NCBI GenBank assembly: GCA_014359855.1
Contig: JACIYQ010000057.1
Span: 1 to 5,674, forward strand
Length of the DNA: 5,674 nt
Reading direction: 5' to 3'
DNA from: Parvibaculum sp.
GTDB lineage: Bacteria; Pseudomonadota; Alphaproteobacteria; Parvibaculales; Parvibaculaceae
In this document: positions 1 to 5,105 of the stretch, piece by piece
Position numbering within the stretch: the stretch's first letter is position 1
How the letters are laid out: every line of letters starts with the position of its first letter
Program-made: the position numbers and the translations under genes
Notes under the pieces: model-generated
What the model saw: the letters and a program-made list of their open reading frames with translations, nothing else
Told to the model about the DNA's origin: nothing
Database searches by the model: none

Positions 1-99
1 CTGACGGGCTTGCGCGGATATCGCTCTCCCGGCGGCGGGCATAAACCGGACGGTTTCGGCCTTGTTCAGGGCGGGGCCGGGCACAAGGACTTCCCGCTC
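1..99. other. Leader upstream of ruvC with a small palindrome
   Basis: No gene can be assigned to this edge region. A TGA at 2-4 and a TAA at 42-44 in two frames could each be the end of an upstream + strand gene, but too little is visible to tell. The ruvC frame is open back to the left edge, including a TTG at 10, but its translation there (glycine-rich) does not resemble RuvC. A perfect inverted repeat, AAACCG at 43-48 and CGGTTT at 51-56, is separated by two bases. No T-tract follows it, so it is more like an operator-type palindrome than a terminator. I found no alphaproteobacterial SOS box (GTTC-N7-GTTC type) here. Confidence 0.4.
85..89 (+). promoter_or_regulatory. Ribosome binding site of ruvC
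   Basis: AAGGA lies 10 bases before the ATG at 100. It supports that start over the upstream in-frame TTG at 10, where the encoded extension has no RuvC similarity. Confidence 0.55.
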
Positions 100-627
100 A
101 TGCCGGCATCGTTCAGATATCTCGGCATCGATCCCGGCCTCACAGCAACGGGATGGGGCGTGATCGGCGTGCAGGGGTCGAAACTCATCCATATTGCGAA
201 TGGCACGATTACGTCCAATGCGCGGTTGAGCATCGCGGAGCGTCTGGTCGAGATCGAAGCGGGGCTTGTGCGCGTCGTCGCCGAGCACTTGCCGGATGCC
301 GCCGCTGTCGAACAGGCTTTCGTCGCGCGCGATGCGTCGGCGGCGCTGAAACTTGGGCAGGCGCGCGCCATTGCACTCCTCGTTGCCGCTCGGGCGGGCC
401 TTGCCGTAGTAGAATATGCCCCCAATCACGTGAAGAAATCCGTCGTCGGGGCGGGCCATGCCGACAAGGCGCAGATAAGGCTCATGGTGGAAATGCTGCT
501 CCCGGGCTCGAAGGCCGCCACCGAACACGCTGCCGATGCGCTCGCCATCGCCGTCGCCCATGCGCATTCGGGCGCCGCGAACGAAAGGCTCGCGGCGGCG
601 GTTGCGCGCGCCGGAGCGGGCCGATGA
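100..627 (+). CDS. ruvC: Holliday junction resolvase RuvC
   Basis: Crossover junction endodeoxyribonuclease of 175 aa (E. coli RuvC is 173). It cuts four-way junctions symmetrically as a dimer after RuvAB branch migration, in the cytoplasm. The first acidic residue is D11 in LGIDPGLTATGWG. The second is E71 in VEQAFVARDASAALKLGQAR, which also holds the conserved KLGQAR helix. The C-terminal active-site segment is EHAADALAIA, giving H143 and D146. E. coli has Asp138 where H143 falls; from family knowledge, a His at this position also occurs in other RuvCs such as that of Thermus, so the site looks complete. The ATG at 100 was chosen because the protein begins just before the first strand and AAGGA lies upstream. 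The stop overlaps the ruvA start (ATGA at 624-627), so ruvC opens the ruvCAB-ybgC unit. Confidence 0.96.
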   Translation: MPASFRYLGIDPGLTATGWGVIGVQGSKLIHIANGTITSNARLSIAERLVEIEAGLVRVVAEHLPDAAAVEQAFVARDASAALKLGQARAIALLVAARAGLAVVEYAPNHVKKSVVGAGHADKAQIRLMVEMLLPGSKAATEHAADALAIAVAHAHSGAANERLAAAVARAGAGR

Positions 628-1238
628 TCGGGAAGCTCAAAGGCATCGTCGATTCTTCGGGCGAGGACTGGGTCGTCATCGATGTCGGCGGTGTCGGCTA
701 TCACGTCACGTGCTCGCGCCGAACCTTGCAGAACCTCCCTGCGTCCGGCGGTGCGGTCACGCTTTCCATCGAGACGAAGGTGAGCGACGAGGCGATCCGC
801 CTCATAGGTTTCGAGAGCGATGCCGAGCGCGACTGGTTCCGCCTGCTGCTGGGTGTGCAGGGGGTCGGTACGCGCGTGGCGCTTGGCGTGCTCGGCACGC
901 TTACCCCTGCCGATCTTGCCCGCGCCATCGCTCTCGACGACAGAAAAGCGATTTCCGCGACGCCGGGTGTCGGCGCCAAGGTCGCCGCTCGCATCGCTGC
1001 CGAATTAAAGGACAAGGCGCCGGAAGGTGCCTCGCTTGCCGTCATGCTGGAAGCGCCGGCCAACGGGGCAGCCGTGCCATCGGCGGCGCCAATGCGCGAT
1101 GCGGTCTCCGCGCTCGTCAATCTCGGTTATCCGCAAGCGCAGGCGGCCGGAGCGGTCGCGTCGGCGGCGAAGACACTCGATGAGGCGGCAACCGCCGAGC
1201 AACTCATCCGGCAGGGTCTCAAGGAGCTTGCGCGATGA
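624..1238 (+). CDS. ruvA: Holliday junction branch migration protein RuvA
   Basis: DNA-binding subunit of the RuvAB branch-migration complex, 204 aa (E. coli 203). Tetramers hold the junction in a square-planar form and recruit RuvB rings. Domain I (about 1-63) is the OB fold, starting MIGKLKGIV and containing DVGGVGYHV; the acidic pin that separates strands is D55-E56, matching Glu55-Asp56 of E. coli. Domain II (about 68-140) has two helix-hairpin-helix motifs, GVQGVGTRVAL at 77-87 and ATPGVGAKVAARI at 112-124. A low-complexity Ala/Pro linker (about 133-153) leads to the small RuvB-binding domain III (about 154-204, with ALVNLGYPQAQA). GGAG at 613-616 is 7 bases before the ATG. The start overlaps the ruvC stop and the stop overlaps the ruvB start, so translation of all three is probably coupled. 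Confidence 0.97.
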   Translation: MIGKLKGIVDSSGEDWVVIDVGGVGYHVTCSRRTLQNLPASGGAVTLSIETKVSDEAIRLIGFESDAERDWFRLLLGVQGVGTRVALGVLGTLTPADLARAIALDDRKAISATPGVGAKVAARIAAELKDKAPEGASLAVMLEAPANGAAVPSAAPMRDAVSALVNLGYPQAQAAGAVASAAKTLDEAATAEQLIRQGLKELAR

Positions 1239-2284
1239 CGGAAAGGCTGATCGGTGCCGCAAAACGCGAGGAAGACGAGTTGGAGCGCACGCTCCGGCCG
1301 CAGCTTCTTTCCGATTTCACAGGCCAGGCGCGTGCGAGAGAAAATCTCGCCGTTTTCATCGAGGCGGCGCGCCAGCGCGGCGAGGCGCTCGACCATGTGC
1401 TTTTCGCCGGCCCGCCTGGCCTTGGCAAAACGACGCTCGCGCAGATCGTGGCGCGCGAGCTCGGTGTGAATTTCCGTTCGACATCGGGGCCGGTGATTTC
1501 AAAGGCGGGCGACCTTGCCGCGCTGCTCACCAATCTCGAGCCGCGCGATGTGCTCTTCATTGACGAAATCCATCGTCTTTCGCCTGCGGTCGAGGAAATA
1601 CTCTATCCGGCGATGGAAGACTTCCAGCTCGACCTCATCATTGGGGAAGGACCGGGTGCGCGCTCCGTTCGGATCGAGCTTGCGCCTTTCACGCTTGTGG
1701 GCGCGACGACACGTACGGGGCTTCTCACGACGCCGCTTCGCGACCGGTTCGGCATTCCGGTGCGGCTCAATTTCTACGAGATCGGCGAACTCGAGAGCAT
1801 CGTACGGCGCGGTGCCAGCGTGCTCGGCATCTCGATGACGGCGGATGGGGCGCGCGAGATCGCGCGGCGTGCCCGCGGCACGCCGCGTGTGGCCGGTCGG
1901 CTGCTTCGCCGTGTGCGCGACTTCGCCGCCGTGGAGGGCGTGGGCTCCATCGATGCGAAGGCGGCGGACAAGGCGCTGCAGCGGCTTGAAGTCGACGAAC
2001 TCGGGCTCGACGCGCTCGACCACCGTTATCTCCGCTGCATCGCGGTCAGCTTTTCCGGTGGGCCGGTTGGCGTCGAGACCATCGCCGCGTCGCTTTCCGA
2101 ACCGCGCGATGCGATCGAGGAGATCATCGAACCCTATCTGATCCAGCAGGGGCTGGTGAACCGGACGCCACGGGGCCGCGTTCTCACCGCCGCGGCCTTT
2201 GCCCATATCGGTGTGTCGCTGCCTGCCTCGGTGGCGGCAGGGCAGACCACGCTTTTCAGCGGGGAGGAAGAAGACGAGGCATGA
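1235..2284 (+). CDS. ruvB: Holliday junction branch migration ATPase RuvB
   Basis: AAA+ hexameric motor that pulls DNA through the RuvA-bound junction; 349 aa, usual for the family. Visible motifs: Walker A GPPGLGKTT at 59-67, Walker B LFIDEIH at 107-113 (D110, E111), sensor 1 GATTR at 156-160, the arginine-finger region LRDRFG (R171), and sensor 2 GTPRVAGRLLRRVRD at 215-229. The C-terminal winged helix (about 260-330) includes GGPVG at 275-279 and EPYLIQQGLVNRTPRGR at 299-315. The segment between Walker B and sensor 1, including EGPGARSVRIEL, carries the beta-hairpin that contacts RuvA. AAGGAG at 1221-1226, 8 bases upstream, fixes the start. The tail after about residue 330 is unstructured-looking and ends QTTLFSGEEEDEA: a beta-clamp-motif-like pentapeptide and then an acidic run. 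The stop overlaps the ybgC start. Confidence 0.98.
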   Translation: MTERLIGAAKREEDELERTLRPQLLSDFTGQARARENLAVFIEAARQRGEALDHVLFAGPPGLGKTTLAQIVARELGVNFRSTSGPVISKAGDLAALLTNLEPRDVLFIDEIHRLSPAVEEILYPAMEDFQLDLIIGEGPGARSVRIELAPFTLVGATTRTGLLTTPLRDRFGIPVRLNFYEIGELESIVRRGASVLGISMTADGAREIARRARGTPRVAGRLLRRVRDFAAVEGVGSIDAKAADKALQRLEVDELGLDALDHRYLRCIAVSFSGGPVGVETIAASLSEPRDAIEEIIEPYLIQQGLVNRTPRGRVLTAAAFAHIGVSLPASVAAGQTTLFSGEEEDEA

Positions 2285-2754
2285 GCGAGTGGCCAGACCT
2301 TTCCGGCCGGATCGAAGGCCGGGTCCACAAGCTGCCCATCCGCGTCTATTACGAGGACACGGACTTTTCCGGCATCGTCTATCACGCGAATTACCTGCGC
2401 TTTGCCGAGCGGGGCCGCTCCGATTTCCTGCGGCTCGCGGGCGTTCACCATACGGATCTCTTCGATACGGAGGATCCCGTGGCCTTCGCCATTCACCGGA
2501 TGGAAATGGATTTCCTTCAGCCTGCCCGGATCGACGACCGGCTTGAGGTCCACACCGTCTATGTCCGGGCGAGCGGCGCGCGGATCGAGGCCGAGCAATC
2601 GATCTGGCGTCTCAATCCGGAGGGACGGCCCGCGGACGAACTCTGGCGGGCAAAGGTCTTCGCGGCGGTCATCGACGGTCAGGGCCGTCCGCGCCGGCTT
2701 CCGGCGGCGTTGAGGGATGCGCTCGCGCCCTATGTCGCCGGACCGGGAGGCTGA
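2281..2754 (+). CDS. ybgC: YbgC family acyl-CoA thioesterase (Tol-Pal associated)
   Basis: Single hot-dog-fold thioesterase of the 4-hydroxybenzoyl-CoA type, 157 aa (E. coli YbgC is 134). The diagnostic block is YYEDTDFSGIVYHANYLRF at residues 23-41; D28 aligns with the catalytic Asp of the family, and H35-A36-N37-Y38 and the following ERGRSDFLR are conserved. Later segments (HRMEMDFLQPARIDDRLEV) match the fold's central helix and strands. The protein is expected in the cytoplasm, probably as a tetramer, hydrolysing acyl-CoAs; its exact substrate and its role beside Tol-Pal are unsettled for the family. The N-terminus is about 10 residues longer than in E. coli, and the C-terminus is also somewhat longer. 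ATG at 2281 overlaps the ruvB TGA; GGAGG at 2263-2267 and GAGG nearer the ATG are possible ribosome binding sites. It is joined to ruvB by overlap and separated from tolQ by 237 bp. Confidence 0.93.
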   Translation: MSEWPDLSGRIEGRVHKLPIRVYYEDTDFSGIVYHANYLRFAERGRSDFLRLAGVHHTDLFDTEDPVAFAIHRMEMDFLQPARIDDRLEVHTVYVRASGARIEAEQSIWRLNPEGRPADELWRAKVFAAVIDGQGRPRRLPAALRDALAPYVAGPGG

Positions 2755-2818
2755 GGCGTTGCGGACCGCCGCGCTGTGACCGGCCTGCAACATCTGCCTG
2801 CTAACCTCTTGAGTACAC

Positions 2819-2828
2819 GACTCGAATC
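2819..2828. promoter_or_regulatory. Two abutting GANTC (CcrM methylation) sites
   Basis: GACTC at 2819-2823 is immediately followed by GAATC at 2824-2828. GANTC is the target of the cell-cycle DNA methyltransferase CcrM in most alphaproteobacteria, and its methylation state tunes some promoters. Other GANTC sites occur inside genes in this window (for example GATTC near 651 and GAGTC at 4645-4649), so a single site would mean little. The adjacency and the position before a division-related operon are what stand out. Function is inferred. Confidence 0.4.
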
Positions 2829-2978
2829 CCGTCAGACGCCACGGTAATGACATAATTGAAAGACTAACTTCAGCCGCAATTTGGGGGCACACATACAAAA
2901 GTGGGGCGCAACGGGCACAGCCCGACTGCGTGAGCTGCGTCTGTCATGTGCCGTTCCCTGCATTGAGATCGAGAGCAC

Positions 2979-2985
2979 GGAGAGG
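2979..2985 (+). promoter_or_regulatory. Ribosome binding site of tolQ
   Basis: GGAGAGG ends 6 bases before the ATG at 2992 (the GGAG core is 9 bases away). It selects this ATG over the in-frame TTG at 2881, whose 37-residue extension has no TolQ character. Confidence 0.65.
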
Positions 2986-2991
2986 CACCGA

Positions 2992-3720
2992 ATGGATCCC
3001 GTCACCACCACTCAGGTGATTACCGAAACTGCGGCCGTCGATGCGGTCCCGTTGGATTTTTCCATCTGGGGTCTGTTCATGCGGGCCGACATCGTCGTCA
3101 AGCTCGTGATGATGGGGCTTTTCTTCGCCTCCGTCTGGTCTTGGGCGATCATCTTCGACAAATGGTGGCGCTTTGCGCGCGTCGAACGGCGCGCCGATCA
3201 GTTCGAGCGTATCTTCTGGTCCGGCCGCTCGCTGGACGACCTTTACCAGGAAATGGGGCACCGTCCGCAGCACCCGCTTTCCGCTCTATTCATCGCTGCC
3301 ATGCGCGAATGGCGCCGCTCGCAAGACGTCGTGACGAGTTCATTCGTGGGGCTCAAGGAGCGCGTCGACAAGGTCATGCAGGTGACGATCAGCCGCGAGA
3401 TGATGGCGCTCGAGAGCCGCCTCCTCTTTCTCGCGACTGTCGGTTCCGTCGCGCCTTTCGTCGGACTGTTCGGCACGGTTTGGGGCATCATGAACTCGTT
3501 CCAGTCGATTGCGATCAGCCGCGACACGAACCTTGCGGTCGTGGCGCCGGGTATTGCCGAAGCACTCTTTGCGACCGCGCTCGGCCTCGTCGCCGCCATC
3601 CCGGCGGTCGTCGCCTATAACCGCTTCTCCAGCCAGACGTCGCGCATCGGCGCGCGGATGGAGAGCTTTGCCGACGAGTTCTCCGCGATTCTGTCGCGCC
3701 AGCTCGACGAGCGAGGCTGA
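2992..3720 (+). CDS. tolQ: Tol-Pal system proton channel protein TolQ
   Basis: Inner-membrane subunit of the TolQ-TolR motor, homologous to ExbB and MotA; 242 aa (E. coli 230). TolQ oligomers surround TolR and turn proton flow into movement of TolA. Three membrane segments are visible: about 34-55 (IVVKLVMMGLFFASVWSWAI), about 144-168, and about 183-209. A large cytoplasmic loop lies between the first two. The signature GLFGTVWGIMNSF is at 158-170 and APGIAEALFATALGLVAAIPAV at 185-206. T149 and T195 fall where TolQ/ExbB proteins keep polar threonines lining the channel. The N-terminal 30 residues or so are periplasmic and variable. It is the first gene after the spacer and is followed by tolR after three bases, in the same frame. 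Confidence 0.96.
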   Translation: MDPVTTTQVITETAAVDAVPLDFSIWGLFMRADIVVKLVMMGLFFASVWSWAIIFDKWWRFARVERRADQFERIFWSGRSLDDLYQEMGHRPQHPLSALFIAAMREWRRSQDVVTSSFVGLKERVDKVMQVTISREMMALESRLLFLATVGSVAPFVGLFGTVWGIMNSFQSIAISRDTNLAVVAPGIAEALFATALGLVAAIPAVVAYNRFSSQTSRIGARMESFADEFSAILSRQLDERG

Positions 3721-3723
3721 ACC

Positions 3724-4182
3724 ATGGCGATGTCGGTCGGTAAGAAAGGATCGGGCCGCGGGCGCTACTCGCGCCAGCCCATGGCAGAGATCAACGTGAC
3801 GCCGGTCGTCGACGTGATGCTGGTGCTGCTCATCGTCTTCATGGTTGCCGCACCGCTTCTCACCGTCGGCGTGCCGGTCGACCTGCCGAAGACGCAGGCG
3901 GCACCGCTTTCCGGCGACACCGAGCCGCTGACCATCACGATCAACGGCAACGGCGAGATCTTTGTGCAGGAAACGCTGACCGAGCCGGACGCGCTTATCC
4001 CGCAGCTTACCGCGATTGCGGAAAATGGCTACGAGCAGCGCATCTTCGTGCGCGCGGACAACTCGATCAATTATGGCGCGGTGATGGACGTGATGGGCCG
4101 GCTCAGCGCCGCCGGTTTCTCCAAGGTCGGTCTCGTGACCGAGACAGAAACGTCGCCGGCAAAAAAGCCGGGTGCAAACTAA
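3724..4182 (+). CDS. tolR: Tol-Pal system protein TolR
   Basis: Bitopic inner-membrane partner of TolQ, homologous to ExbD; 152 aa (E. coli 142). A short basic cytoplasmic N-terminus (KKGSGRGRYSRQ) leads to the conserved PMAEINVTPVVDVMLVLLIV. D30 in the membrane segment (about 27-46) matches E. coli Asp23, the proton-carrying residue. The periplasmic domain covers about 60-142 and contains RADNSINYGAVMDVMGRL at 110-127, typical of the ExbD/TolR fold. The C-terminus lacks an obvious amphipathic extension and ends in a short Ser/Pro/Lys tail. ATG at 3724 is preceded by a weak GAGG (3713-3716) inside the end of tolQ; ATG at 3730 is a possible alternative. Translation probably depends on coupling to tolQ. 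Confidence 0.95.
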   Translation: MAMSVGKKGSGRGRYSRQPMAEINVTPVVDVMLVLLIVFMVAAPLLTVGVPVDLPKTQAAPLSGDTEPLTITINGNGEIFVQETLTEPDALIPQLTAIAENGYEQRIFVRADNSINYGAVMDVMGRLSAAGFSKVGLVTETETSPAKKPGAN

Positions 4183-4191
4183 GCGGCGAGA

Positions 4192-5001
4192 ATGCGTAAC
4201 CCGGTTCTCATTTCCGCCGCGGCGCATGTAGTGATCGTGGCGCTTGCGCTTGTGGCGTTTCCCTCGCCCGAGGAACTTCCCTCGGTGCCGACGCGCGCCT
4301 TGCCGGTCGAGCTCGTGACGATCGATCAGGTGACGAACCTGAAGAGCACGAAGAAGGTCGAGAAGCCGAAGCCCGTCGAGAAGCCCGAACCGCCGAAACC
4401 GGAAGAGCAGGAAAAGCCGAAGAACGAGCCGAAGCCGGAACCGAAGCCGACGCCCCCTCCGCCCCCGGAGAAAAAGGCCGAGGTGGTTCCGGAGAAGAAA
4501 GAAGAGAAGCCGAAGCCGGTCGAGAAGAAGGAAGACAAAAAGCCGACTCCGCCGAAGAAGGAGCCGGAGAAGAAATTCGATCCGAGCAATATCGCGGCGC
4601 TGCTCGACAAGGCGCCCGACAAGGCGCCGAAGTCCACGCCGCTCGAGTCGACGGAGGATTTCGAGGCGCCTGCGACGGACGATCCTGCGGCGGCGCTGAC
4701 CATGAGCGAGACGGATGCGCTTCGGCAGCGCGTGGAGCAATGCTGGAATGTCAGTGGTTTGACCGGCACTGCGGATGCCGAGAAGTTGCGGGCCACGGTC
4801 CGTTTCGGGCTCAACCCGGATGGGTCGCTGGCGGGGCGTCCGACGATCGTGCGGAGCAGCGGCGGTTCCCTGTCGCGCCTCCTTGCGGAACGTGCGATTC
4901 AGGCCGTTCAGAGCTGCGCGCCCTACGATTTTTTGCCAGCGGACAAGTACACGAGCTGGCGCGACAACACATTCAACTTCGATCTGGGGGGAATGATGTG
5001 A
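4192..5001 (+). CDS. tolA: Tol-Pal system protein TolA
   Basis: Energy-transducing protein, 269 aa, anchored in the inner membrane and reaching across the periplasm to TolB/Pal. The N-terminal membrane helix is about 5-23; S8 and H12 reproduce the spacing of the Ser-x3-His motif through which TolA engages TolQR. A Lys/Glu/Pro-rich linker fills about 51-128, including five consecutive prolines at 88-92 and the repeated heptapeptide KPKPVEK at 58-64 and 106-112. FDPSNIAALLDK at 129-140, typical of alphaproteobacterial TolA, precedes a second flexible stretch. The C-terminal domain (about 170-269) has the TonB-like order of helix, strands (RATVRFGLNPDGSL) and helix (LLAERAIQAVQSC); C184 and C242 may form a disulfide. 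It is shorter than E. coli TolA (421 aa), which has a long Ala-rich helical linker instead. The ribosome binding site is weak; the tolR TAA lies in the same frame 12 bases before the ATG, so the start cannot be much earlier. Confidence 0.93.
   Translation: MRNPVLISAAAHVVIVALALVAFPSPEELPSVPTRALPVELVTIDQVTNLKSTKKVEKPKPVEKPEPPKPEEQEKPKNEPKPEPKPTPPPPPEKKAEVVPEKKEEKPKPVEKKEDKKPTPPKKEPEKKFDPSNIAALLDKAPDKAPKSTPLESTEDFEAPATDDPAAALTMSETDALRQRVEQCWNVSGLTGTADAEKLRATVRFGLNPDGSLAGRPTIVRSSGGSLSRLLAERAIQAVQSCAPYDFLPADKYTSWRDNTFNFDLGGMM
4360..4383 (+). repeat. Copy 1 of 24-base direct repeat in the tolA linker
   Basis: Encodes EKPKPVEK (TolA residues 57-64). It differs from the copy at 4504-4527 by one silent base (CCC versus GCC-CCG context at the second proline codon). 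The near identity at DNA level suggests a recent internal duplication or a strong codon constraint in the Lys/Glu/Pro linker. Confidence 0.7.
4504..4527 (+). repeat. Copy 2 of 24-base direct repeat in the tolA linker
   Basis: Encodes EKPKPVEK again (TolA residues 105-112), 144 bases (48 codons) downstream of the first copy. Recombination between copies would keep the frame and shorten the linker by 48 residues. Confidence 0.7.
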
Positions 5002-5052
5002 TCGCGCAGGTTGTTCAGTTAACGGATTTTGCCACGCAATAGACACATAAAA

Positions 5053-5072
5053 AAGGTATCCGGATTTACCTT
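5053..5072. repeat. Inverted repeat in the tolA-tolB spacer
   Basis: AAGGTA (5053-5058) pairs perfectly with TACCTT (5067-5072) across an 8-base loop that itself contains TCCGGA. On the + strand no T-run follows, so it is not an intrinsic terminator for tolA. On the - strand the stem is followed directly by a run that makes six T in total (complement of 5049-5054), giving a weak terminator-like shape for antisense transcription. It might instead be an operator or an mRNA stability hairpin. Confidence 0.45.
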
Positions 5073-5095
5073 GAGCGGGTGTCAGGCCTTTAGGC

Positions 5096-5100
5096 AGGAG
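5096..5100 (+). promoter_or_regulatory. Ribosome binding site of tolB
   Basis: AGGAG lies 5 bases before the ATG at 5106 and 8 bases before the second in-frame ATG at 5109; the latter spacing is the more usual. A competing GGAG at 5131-5134 sits 7 bases before a third in-frame ATG at 5142. Confidence 0.6.
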
Positions 5101-5105
5101 AGACC

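Larger units (their letters stand above)
2755..2991 (+). promoter_or_regulatory. ybgC-tolQ spacer, probable tolQ promoter region
   Basis: This is the longest non-coding gap in the window and its middle (about 2800-2880) is clearly less GC-rich than the flanking genes. Just after ybgC an imperfect inverted repeat (GTTGCGG 2758-2764, CCTGCAAC 2784-2791) could form a stem, but no T-run follows, so I do not call a terminator. CATAAT at 2851-2856 is a fair -10 match, but no good -35 lies at the right distance. TTGAAA at 2856-2861 could be a -35, without a clear -10. A 5 bp hairpin with a three-base loop (CGGGC 2912-2916, GCCCG 2920-2924) would lie in the tolQ leader. Promoter presence is inferred from gap size and composition; its exact position is not shown. 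Confidence 0.4.
5002..5105. other. tolA-tolB spacer
   Basis: A 104-base gap, much less GC-rich than the genes around it, holding the inverted repeat at 5053-5072 and the tolB ribosome binding site. I looked for a sigma-70-like promoter: TTGCCA at 5029-5034 is a plausible -35, but no acceptable -10 follows at 16-18 bases. A small palindrome-like GCCT-TT-AGGC (5086-5095) directly abuts the ribosome binding site and could influence tolB translation. Whether tolB is read through from tolA or has its own promoter cannot be decided here. Confidence 0.45.

Noticed and set aside
10..99. N-terminal extension of RuvC from a TTG at 10
   Set aside because: Glycine-rich residues before the first RuvC strand do not match the family; AAGGA precedes the ATG at 100.
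60..125. Possible SOS (LexA) box before ruvC
   Set aside because: GTTC occurs at 64-67 and 111-114, but neither has a second GTTC seven bases on, as the alphaproteobacterial box requires.
2758..2791. Possible intrinsic terminator after ybgC
   Set aside because: The inverted repeat includes a wobble pair, has a long interrupted loop, and is not followed by a T-run.
2881..2991. N-terminal extension of TolQ from a TTG at 2881
   Set aside because: The 37 extra residues have no TolQ character, and GGAGAGG stands at a good distance from the ATG at 2992.
4326..4814. A Gly/Ser/Phe-rich open frame on the - strand opposite tolA
   Set aside because: Its FG/GF repeats are the direct antisense of the AAG/CCG/GAG-rich linker codons of TolA; no ribosome binding site or family resemblance.
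3340..5046. A 568-codon open frame on the - strand, antisense to tolQ, tolR and tolA
   Set aside because: The translation is Arg/Leu/His-rich low complexity that mirrors the codon bias and Lys/Glu/Pro linker of the sense genes. It stays open because tolQ, tolR and tolA share one frame. The sense genes are unmistakable.
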